Source: UBA1140 sp964409295
GTDB lineage: Bacteria; Campylobacterota; Campylobacteria; Campylobacterales; Sulfurovaceae
NCBI GenBank assembly: GCA_964409295.1
Contig: CAYPCV010000051.1
Coordinates: 1-19,811, forward strand
DNA: 19,811 nucleotides
Reading direction: 5' to 3'
Part shown: one piece after another, positions 14,319 to 19,811 of the stretch
Position numbering within the stretch: the first letter of the stretch is position 1
Layout of the letters: each line of letters opens with the position of its first letter
The notes under the pieces: generated by a model
Database searches by the model: none
Seen by the model: the letters and a program-made list of their open reading frames with translations, nothing else
What the model was told of the DNA's origin: nothing
Made by a program: the position numbers and the translations under genes

Positions 14319-14837
14319 TTACAAATCTATCTTTTTACTCTTCCAATCTAAAGATTGTGGCTCTTTAAAATAGTGAATCACACTATATTTTTCATCTTTA
14401 ATATCAATAATAGCACACTCTATCAAGGGCTTCTCTCTTGCACAAACTTCCCCAGGGTTTAGAAAAAGTGTCTCTTTATAAAGTGAACAGTCAAAGATAT
14501 GTGTATGCCCAGAGATAACAATATCGGTATCAGCATTCATATAGTAAGGCATGTGCATCAATTTTATTTTTAAATTATCAATAGCAAAGTAGTGAGGTTC
14601 TCGGTAGAGTTTATATTTTCCATAAAGAGGAATTAGAGAGGTATCGTTGTTGCCATAGACACAAACATAAGGAACAGGAGCATCTTCTAAGAGTTGAAGA
14701 TGCTCTTCGAGCATAATATCTCCTGCATGAATCAGATACTCTGCACCCATCTCTAAAAGATGAGAGAGAGCCTCTTTATGCATGGCTGTTTGAGTATGAC
14801 TATCTGAGAAAATTCCCAGTTTAAGATTTTTTTTCAT
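14319..14837 (-). CDS. yfcE: YfcE/MJ0936-family metallophosphodiesterase
   Basis: A 172-residue calcineurin-like phosphoesterase. The metal-binding motifs are in order: FSDSH (D12, H14), HAGD (D40), YGNND (61-65, N63), the LMHMP histidine (H95) and SGHTHIF (H111 and H113). Relatives hydrolyse phosphodiesters such as bis-pNPP with Mn2+, and the natural substrate is unknown. An upstream in-frame ATG at 14867 would add ten residues, MRKKKRKRRK, but these are only the Lys/Glu-rich topA tail read in another frame. The ATG at 14837 has AAGGA directly upstream and places the first beta strand (NLKLGIFSD) at the usual spot, so I use it. It overlaps topA by 17 bp and is presumably translated from the topA message. 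Confidence 0.88.
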   Translation of the reverse strand: MKKNLKLGIFSDSHTQTAMHKEALSHLLEMGAEYLIHAGDIMLEEHLQLLEDAPVPYVCVYGNNDTSLIPLYGKYKLYREPHYFAIDNLKIKLMHMPYYMNADTDIVISGHTHIFDCSLYKETLFLNPGEVCAREKPLIECAIIDIKDEKYSVIHYFKEPQSLDWKSKKIDL

Positions 14838-17088
14838 CTTCCTTCTTTTTCTCTTCTTTTTTCTCATCTTTCATTTTGAGTTTATCTTCAGGAACAGCCT
14901 CTTTCCATTTACATTTTTTCTCAATACACTCATAAACTTCTCCTGTTTTTAAAAGTTTATGAACGACCATACTTTCACACTCTGGACATTTTCGTTCAAG
15001 AGGCTCTCCATTTGAAATAAATCGACATTTAGGATAGTTAGAACAGCCATAAAAGGTTCCTCGTTTTCCCTCTTTTTCCAAAATTTTAGAACCACATTTA
15101 GGACAAGGAACATCCAACTCACGAGGAGGAACTAAAGGTTGTGCATTTTTACATTTAGGATAGGCTGAACATGCCAAGAATTTACCACGACGGCTATCTT
15201 TGATAACCATAAACTCCCCACACTTATCACACTTTATATCTGTTTTTTCAGGCTCTGGTGGAGCATTTCCTTCCAAATCGGTGGTGTATTTACATTTAGG
15301 AAAATTTCCACAAGCAATAAACTCTCCAAAACGTCCTTTACGACGAAGCAGTTCATGCCCACACTTTGGACACATCTCTCCTGTTGGAATCGCCATTTTT
15401 AGACTTTTTATCTTCTCTTTTCCCTCTGTAATTTTTTTCATAAAAGGAGCATAAAAGTTACCTAAAAGTGTTTGCCAGTCCAACGCACCATCATTAATCT
15501 TATCAAGGTCTGCCTCCATATTGGAAGTAAATGAAGAGTCTACAATTTCAGCAAAGTGTTCTTCTAGCATCTCAATTACGGTAAAGGCTATTTCTGTTGG
15601 ATGAATACGTTTTTTTTCAATATTAATATATTTTCGTGTCTGCAAAATAGTAATCGTTGGGGCATAGGTACTTGGGCGACCAATTCCTAAAGACTCCAGT
15701 TTTTTAATTAGACTCGCTTCATTATAACGTGCAGGAGGTTCAGTAAAGTGCTGTGCAGGATTAATATCGTCTAAAATAACTTTTTGTCCCTTTTTTAATT
15801 CGGGTAATAGTTTATCGGCTTCACTATATCCTGTTACTCGATAAAAACCATCAAAAAGTAATTTTCTACCACTTGCCTTAAAGGTACTTTTTTCTCCATT
15901 AAAGAGTAAGGTTTGAGACTCTAAACGTGCCTCGGTCATTTGACAGGCTAAGAAACGGTTATAGATAAGCCGATAGAGTTTAAACTCGTCTGCATTCAGA
16001 TAATCTTTTGCCACCATTGGAGTAAACTCAACCATGGTTGGACGAATTGCTTCATGGGCTTCTTGTGCCCCTTTTGCTTTACTTGCATAATGTTTTGATT
16101 TTTCAGGTAAATACTCTTTACCAAAGGTATCTAAAATATACTCTCTAGCGTGTGCAACTGCCTCTTTTGCTAAGTTTAAACTATCTGTTCTCATATAGGT
16201 AATTACCCCCATATTCCCCTTGTTAGTTTTTACACCTTCATAGAGTTTTTGAGCAACCATCATCGTTTTTTTTGGAGAAAAACCCAATTGAGTAGAAGCA
16301 GACTGTTGAAGCGTCGAGGTCATAAAAGGTGGAGGCGTTTTACTTTTTCGCTCTTTTTTCTCTAAGGATTCAACAACAAAGTTTTCGTTCTTAGCAGATT
16401 GAACAATCTCTGTAGCCATCTCTTCATTTTTGATGCTCATTTTATCTAATTTTTGACCATTAAAAGAGAAAATAGAAGACTCTATATTTTTCTCAAACAG
16501 TCCCTCTATTGTCCAATACTCTTCAGGTTTAAATGCTTTTATTTCACGTTCTCTGTCCACAACAATTTTTAGAGAAGAGCTTTGAACACGCCCAGCACTA
16601 AGACCTTTTTGAATTTTACTGGCTAAAAGGGGAGAGAGTTTATACCCGACAATACGGTCAAGAAGACGACGTGCCTGTTGTGCATTTACAGCATCCATAT
16701 CAAGTTTTCTAGGATTATCTAAAGCATATTGAATGGCTGTCTTTGTAATTTCATGAAAAACAATTCGAGGTAAAGACTCTGGCTCTTTTTTGATTGCCAT
16801 AGCAATATGGTAACCAATCGCTTCTCCTTCACGGTCTTCATCAGTCGCAATGTAAATTACTTCAGCCTCTTTAGCTAATTTTTTTAGCTCTTTAACGGTT
16901 GGATTTACCTCTCTAGGGATTGAATATTTGGGTACAAAGGTTCCATCTTCTTCCACTGTAATTCCAAATGAGCTTTTAGGTAAATCACGAATATGTCCCT
17001 TTGAAGCAACTACTTTATAGTTTTTTCCTAGGAAATTACTAATGGTTCGAGCCTTTGCAGGGGACTCGACGATAATCAAATTTTTCAT
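14821..17088 (-). CDS. topA: DNA topoisomerase I with four zinc ribbons
   Basis: A 755-residue type IA topoisomerase that relaxes negative supercoils. The TOPRIM domain carries E8 in IVESPAKA and the acidic triad D83, D85 and E87 in ATDEDREGEA. The active-site tyrosine is Y298 in GVITYMRTDSL, with R300 beside it. GRPSTYAPTI (470-479) is another family block. The C-terminus holds four cysteine ribbons of the CPxCG...C...C type, starting at about C573, C620, C662 and C701, with two or more Cys pairs each. A Lys/Glu-rich tail (DEKKEEKKKEDEKKS) ends the protein. The start matches the canonical MKNLIIVESPAKA. The promoter probably uses TACAAT at 17128-17123. No good ribosome site is visible. The yfcE-like gene overlaps its end. 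Confidence 0.97.
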   Translation of the reverse strand: MKNLIIVESPAKARTISNFLGKNYKVVASKGHIRDLPKSSFGITVEEDGTFVPKYSIPREVNPTVKELKKLAKEAEVIYIATDEDREGEAIGYHIAMAIKKEPESLPRIVFHEITKTAIQYALDNPRKLDMDAVNAQQARRLLDRIVGYKLSPLLASKIQKGLSAGRVQSSSLKIVVDREREIKAFKPEEYWTIEGLFEKNIESSIFSFNGQKLDKMSIKNEEMATEIVQSAKNENFVVESLEKKERKSKTPPPFMTSTLQQSASTQLGFSPKKTMMVAQKLYEGVKTNKGNMGVITYMRTDSLNLAKEAVAHAREYILDTFGKEYLPEKSKHYASKAKGAQEAHEAIRPTMVEFTPMVAKDYLNADEFKLYRLIYNRFLACQMTEARLESQTLLFNGEKSTFKASGRKLLFDGFYRVTGYSEADKLLPELKKGQKVILDDINPAQHFTEPPARYNEASLIKKLESLGIGRPSTYAPTITILQTRKYINIEKKRIHPTEIAFTVIEMLEEHFAEIVDSSFTSNMEADLDKINDGALDWQTLLGNFYAPFMKKITEGKEKIKSLKMAIPTGEMCPKCGHELLRRKGRFGEFIACGNFPKCKYTTDLEGNAPPEPEKTDIKCDKCGEFMVIKDSRRGKFLACSAYPKCKNAQPLVPPRELDVPCPKCGSKILEKEGKRGTFYGCSNYPKCRFISNGEPLERKCPECESMVVHKLLKTGEVYECIEKKCKWKEAVPEDKLKMKDEKKEEKKKEDEKKS

Positions 17089-17122
17089 ATATTATATACA
17101 CCAATTTCAAATTTTTTTTTGC

Positions 17123-17152
17123 ATTGTAACAAAAAACCTTTATAAAGAGCAA
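17123..17152 (-). promoter_or_regulatory. Probable topA promoter
   Basis: On the minus strand TTGCTC (17152-17147) and TACAAT (17128-17123) are 18 bp apart, giving a leader of about 30 nt. A second TATAAT directly abuts the topA ATG, but it is too close to serve as its -10 unless the message were leaderless on a later start. Confidence 0.5.
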
Positions 17153-17202
17153 CTATAATTATCTATAAAATCGAAAAGAGTCACACTTAATTCCTTTTTC
17201 GC

Positions 17203-17208
17203 TATAAT
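17203..17208 (+). promoter_or_regulatory. Probable -10 box of the 17236 membrane-protein gene
   Basis: TATAAT in the context CGCTATAATTTT, 28 bp before the ATG. The message would start near 17215. GGGAG (17224-17228) is a strong ribosome site 7 nt before the ATG. Confidence 0.6.
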
Positions 17209-17235
17209 TTTAAGAAAAAAAATGGGAGAATATAA

Positions 17236-18243
17236 ATGATAGATATAGAACAAATTGTTGCGACGATTTTAATGATTATCCTAATCCTTGCATTTATTGC
17301 TGCTTTTATCTACATCGGAATGATTGCAGTAAGTATCAAGTATTCCAAAAAGAAAACGGAAGTTACAAACAACGCAGGATGTAAGAAGGCAATGAGAGAA
17401 CAGGCCATTCGTAACTATACTGATTACTTTTGGTCAGATAAAGAACGATTTAGTTGGATTAGTATCTTTCTAATCTTTTTTATACTTTTAGGTCTAAGCA
17501 TTGGAAACTATTTTGGAATACTCTTTAGTATTGTTATGGCAGTGGTCTCTGCATTTTTTCTTATTTTTGCCTACAGAAGCTATAAAGCATTCCCCGAAAA
17601 AGCTGCAAAAAAACTAAAAGAGTTTGAGGAGACCATACGAAATGCCGTTGAGAAGGAAGTAAGTTTTGATGGAGATAACATTCAGCACTTTTCAGATGAA
17701 GATAATGAGTTTGATACTAAGCCTCAAATTTTTTCATTTCCAACAAATGTTACTAAAATCTCTTATCCACCCTTTGAAACTAGAGCTCCAAAACAGACTA
17801 TTATTGCTACAAGAAAATTAGAATTTTTGGTACTTTCTCGTGAATACTTTAGCATCTGTAAAAGTGCTTCAGAGTTTAACCTTTTAAATCCAAAACGTGC
17901 AGGAGCTCCAAAAAAATGTGCAGAATTACCTGCTGGAACAGGAGAGTGTCATGAGTATTACTATTCACAAATGCGTAATGTTCAATATGATGATAAAGAG
18001 CAGTGTATAAAAATTATCTATCGTGACCACGAAGATGATGTGTGCTTTCCATGTAAGAAAGCCGACCCAAATAGAAAAAAAGCGATGAAAGCACTCAAAG
18101 AGAAACTGCGATTAACAGAGCGACAAAAACTTGGAAAAATTGCAGAGCATAAGCACTATGAAGATTTAAAAGATAAACGAGCAATTTTAAAAGAGATTAA
18201 TGTCGAAGATGAAGAGAAAAAAGAAGAAGAGAAGAGTGAATAA
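17236..18243 (+). CDS. Unrecognised three-helix membrane protein with cysteine-bearing cytosolic domain
   Basis: A 335-residue protein that I do not recognise. It has hydrophobic helices at about 8-34, 74-91 and 93-113, separated by a short loop with YTDYFWSDKERFSW. After the third helix come an amphipathic stretch (120-142), an acidic linker (DGDNIQHFSDEDNEFD) and a domain at about 188-293. That domain alternates short beta strands (KLEFLVLSREYFSICK, YYYSQMRNVQYDD, QCIKIIYRDHEDDVCF) and ends in a helix (RKKAMKALKEKLRL), a layout like a bacterial PH domain. It contains six cysteines after the membrane part, including CFPC (270-273), which could bind a metal or form a redox pair. The last 40 residues are Lys/Glu-rich. 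It stands alone, divergent from topA, with a good promoter and ribosome site. The fold guess is weak. Confidence 0.75.
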   Translation: MIDIEQIVATILMIILILAFIAAFIYIGMIAVSIKYSKKKTEVTNNAGCKKAMREQAIRNYTDYFWSDKERFSWISIFLIFFILLGLSIGNYFGILFSIVMAVVSAFFLIFAYRSYKAFPEKAAKKLKEFEETIRNAVEKEVSFDGDNIQHFSDEDNEFDTKPQIFSFPTNVTKISYPPFETRAPKQTIIATRKLEFLVLSREYFSICKSASEFNLLNPKRAGAPKKCAELPAGTGECHEYYYSQMRNVQYDDKEQCIKIIYRDHEDDVCFPCKKADPNRKKAMKALKEKLRLTERQKLGKIAEHKHYEDLKDKRAILKEINVEDEEKKEEEKSE

Positions 18244-18253
18244 AATTCACTCT
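18233..18253 (+). terminator. Hairpin over the stop codon of the 17236 gene
   Basis: AGAGTGAAT (18233-18241) and ATTCACTCT (18245-18253) form a perfect 9-bp stem with an AAA loop, and the TAA stop (18241-18243) is inside it. No T tract follows (CCTACTATAG), so it may be a stabilising 3' hairpin or a weak terminator rather than a classic intrinsic one. Confidence 0.5.
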
Positions 18254-18328
18254 CCTACTATAGAATCTACATAACATACTTTAAAGAACAAAATCTTTCC
18301 ATACTCATTTAACTATTATTTTTTTTAC

Positions 18329-18396
18329 AAAACTCAAAAGTGGTGCTTTAGCTACACCTTTTGGATAGGCTAAAGCCATCACTTCCTATGAGTTTT
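18329..18396. repeat. Long imperfect hairpin, about 68 nt, flanked by TTACAA
   Basis: AAAACTCA (18329-18336) pairs with TGAGTTTT (18389-18396). AAGTGGT (18338-18344) pairs, with a mismatch, with ATCACTT (18378-18384). GCTTTAGC (18345-18352) pairs with GCTAAAGC (18369-18376), and the stem narrows to CC-TTTT-GG at 18357-18364. TTACAA occurs directly at both outer edges (18325-18330 and 18395-18400), like a short target duplication. A 64-bp mobile-element remnant, a small RNA or a large terminator are all possible. I do not recognise the element. Confidence 0.6.
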
Positions 18397-18578
18397 ACAA
18401 GAACTTTATCAATAAATAATAGAAACCCTAAAGATTCTAAATAAAATCTTATTATTAATATAGAAATAATTTTAAACTTTTTTAACTATTTTTTAATTAT
18501 TTAATGTTTCATATATACACAGAGAATGAAATCAATAAAATTTACAAAAAAAAGTATTTTAAATCAAAATTATAGATT

Positions 18579-18603
18579 AAATTGCTTAATATTAAAGCAA
18601 TTT
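18579..18603. repeat. 9-bp intergenic hairpin
   Basis: AAATTGCTT (18579-18587) and AAGCAATTT (18595-18603) are perfect arms around a 7-nt loop AATATTA. A weak second pair, TAGG/CCTA (18604-18619), follows at once. It lies 119 bp upstream of the soxC -35 box and could be an operator, terminator or nothing. Confidence 0.4.
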
Positions 18604-18721
18604 TAGGGTTTTTATCCTATTTTCCATAAGTTATAGTTATAAAAAAGTGAAATATAAGTTATATATTGAGCTATAAGCTATTTATATCATAATTATTGGA
18701 TGTGAATATATAACAAAATTC

Positions 18722-18750
18722 TTGACATTTAAAATCTTATTCCATATAAT
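18722..18750 (+). promoter_or_regulatory. Consensus sigma70 promoter of soxC
   Basis: TTGACA (18722-18727) and TATAAT (18745-18750) are 17 bp apart, a perfect match at both hexamers. The leader would be about 47 nt and ends in AAGGAGG (18793-18799), 4 nt before the ATG. Both signals suggest very strong expression unless repressed. Confidence 0.85.
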
Positions 18751-18803
18751 CATCATGTTCCGACGGTATTCGAAGAAAATACTAAAATAAATAAGGAGGA
18801 CAA

Positions 18804-19811
18804 ATGAATAAAATGACTAAAACTTCTAAAGATTTAGAGACTATGCTTGAAGATAGTGTAGAGCTAATGAGTAGAAGAAATTTTTTCAGAAAAGCAGCTA
18901 CTTATTCAGCAAGTGCTGTTGTAGCAAGCAGTGTTTTAGCTCCCACCAATCTCTTAGCAGAGGATCATAAAGGTGATGAAGCAATTATAGAAGAGCAACC
19001 TTGGGCAACTTCATTAGGGTATGAGTTGAACAAAAATCCTTACGGATTACCTTCGCCTTATGAGCATAATGTAGTAAGAAGAACAACTCCTCTTCTATCA
19101 TCTGCTGGCGATATGCACGCAGCTGTCTCTTTGACACCTTTACAAGATTTAGATGGTATTATTACCCCTAATGGTCTGTTCTTTACAAGAACTCACAACG
19201 GTGTAGCAAGTATTGATCCAAATAAACATAGACTTATGATTCATGGTATGCTGAAAAAGCCTATTGTCTTGACTATGGATGAGCTTAAAAAGTATCCAAG
19301 TGAGAGTGTTATTCACTTTTTAGAGTGTCCTTCTAATGGTGCTGCCGAGTGGAAATCTCCACAGTTTGACTCACTACAGTTTGTAAAAGGTATGATGAGT
19401 TGTACTGAGTGGACTGGTGTTAGACTTAAAACTATTCTTAAAGATTTAGGCGTTGACCCTAAAGCTGTATGGATGTTAGCTGAAGGTGGTGATGGTTCAT
19501 CTATGAGTAGAACTCTTCCAACTGAAAAAGCTATGGATGATGCGATGATCGTTTGGGCAATGAATGGTGAAGCATTAAGAGAAGAGCAAGGTTACCCAAT
19601 TAGACTTTTTGTTCCAGGTTGGGAAGCAAACTTATCTGTTAAATGGTTAAAAAGATTAGAGTTTGGAGATAAACCTTGGTACTGTAAAGAGGAGACATCT
19701 AAATATACAACTCTTTTACCAAGTGGTAAAGCAATCCAACACTTCTATCCATTAGAGGTTAACTCAATTGTAACTTCTCCTTGTCCTGAAAAACCATGGA
19801 CTGACCTTAAA
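18804..19811 (+). CDS. soxC: SoxC, sulfane dehydrogenase molybdenum subunit (partial)
   Basis: The first 336 residues of a protein normally near 430, cut by the right edge. It is the molybdopterin subunit of the periplasmic SoxCD sulfane dehydrogenase, which removes electrons from the cysteine-bound sulfane sulfur during thiosulfate oxidation. A twin-arginine signal, MSRRNFFRKAA (22-32), is followed by a hydrophobic stretch to about residue 46; it exports the folded, cofactor-loaded enzyme. Typical SoxC blocks are PNGLFFTRTHNGV (122-134), HRLMIHGM (142-149), HFLECPSNGAAEW (171-183) with C175 the likely molybdenum ligand, SCTEWTGV (199-206), EEQGYPIRLFVPGWEANLSVKW across 260-281, and EETSKY. 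The match to SoxC is closer than to SorA/YedY sulfite oxidase relatives. A perfect promoter and ribosome site precede it. soxD and a second soxYZ would be expected downstream. Confidence 0.93.
   Translation, partial: MNKMTKTSKDLETMLEDSVELMSRRNFFRKAATYSASAVVASSVLAPTNLLAEDHKGDEAIIEEQPWATSLGYELNKNPYGLPSPYEHNVVRRTTPLLSSAGDMHAAVSLTPLQDLDGIITPNGLFFTRTHNGVASIDPNKHRLMIHGMLKKPIVLTMDELKKYPSESVIHFLECPSNGAAEWKSPQFDSLQFVKGMMSCTEWTGVRLKTILKDLGVDPKAVWMLAEGGDGSSMSRTLPTEKAMDDAMIVWAMNGEALREEQGYPIRLFVPGWEANLSVKWLKRLEFGDKPWYCKEETSKYTTLLPSGKAIQHFYPLEVNSIVTSPCPEKPWTDLK

Larger units (their letters stand above)
18244..18803. other. 560-bp AT-rich intergenic region before soxC
   Basis: There is no convincing gene here. 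It contains the stop-codon hairpin at its left end, a long hairpin at 18329-18396, a 9-bp hairpin at 18579-18603, AT-rich direct repeats of ATAAGTTATA (near 18626 and 18654), a small palindrome AGCTATAAGCT (near 18669-18679) and the soxC promoter at 18722-18750. The unusual length for this compact genome suggests regulatory sequence or a remnant insertion. Confidence 0.6.

Noticed and set aside
14838..14867. Upstream start of the YfcE-like gene giving MRKKKRKRRK
   Set aside because: The extra residues are the topA Lys/Glu-rich tail read in another frame, and the ribosome site AAGGA lies before 14837.
17089..17094. TATAAT directly before topA ATG as its -10 box
   Set aside because: It abuts the start codon, leaving no room for a transcript start; TACAAT at 17128-17123 is better placed.
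18329..18396. Integron attC site
   Set aside because: The arms lack the RYYYAAC and GTTRRRY core sites, and no integrase or cassette structure is near.
18504..18575. A 23-codon open frame (starting MFHIYTENEIN) in the intergenic region
   Set aside because: No ribosome site, very AT-rich, ends after 23 codons and resembles chance; no support for a gene.

Overview
The window is about 20 kb of AT-rich DNA from what looks like a sulfur-oxidising member of the Campylobacterota (formerly Epsilonproteobacteria), in the Sulfurovum/Sulfurimonas range. The reasons are the Campylobacter-like dCTP deaminase and neighbouring SurA-like chaperone, TATAAT boxes with mostly weak -35 regions, the Campylobacterota-type MFS start of an Aas-like protein, and a Tat-exported SoxC at the right edge. 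The assignment rests on recalled protein families, not on a search. No rRNA, tRNA, CRISPR array, prophage or complete insertion sequence was seen. Most of the window is housekeeping.

Layout. (1) 1-1851, minus: the N-terminal MFS part of an Aas-like phospholipid transporter/acyltransferase (cut by the window edge), with a MerR-type regulator just upstream. A textbook promoter and a 21-bp palindrome lie in front of the regulator. (2) 1992-3942, plus: SurA-like periplasmic chaperone, dcd, and the BON-LysM protein Kbp. (3) 3982-5650, minus: overlapping minC-minD-minE for division-site placement, with minC starting at TTG. (4) 5782-7535, plus: a phytase-like putative lipoprotein overlapping a solo PqiA/LetA-type membrane protein. 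(5) 7532-14246, minus: a DUF4381-like protein, batA, batB, batC and batD (the Bat 'aerotolerance' envelope complex), then a membrane protein whose cytoplasmic part is only the N-lobe of a Ser/Thr kinase, then moaC and a DUF493 gene. (6) 14319-17088, minus: topA followed by an overlapping YfcE-like phosphodiesterase. (7) 17236-18243, plus: an unrecognised three-helix membrane protein. (8) 18244-18803: a 560-bp AT-rich gap with a long hairpin and a consensus promoter. (9) 18804 to the end, plus: soxC, incomplete.

How it fits together. The Bat genes form one tightly packed transcription unit. BatA and BatB carry complete von Willebrand MIDAS motifs, BatC is a TPR protein with a highly charged tail, and BatD is a membrane-anchored beta-rich protein. 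The usual MoxR ATPase and DUF58 partners are not next to them. MoaC makes the molybdopterin precursor, and SoxC is a molybdoenzyme of thiosulfate oxidation, so the two are metabolically linked although not in one operon.

The best candidates for new biology are the half-kinase membrane protein behind batD, the PqiA protein without an MCE partner but paired with a phytase-like lipoprotein, the roughly 68-nt hairpin flanked by short direct repeats upstream of soxC, and the palindrome over the merR promoter. None of these amounts to a demonstrated new system.
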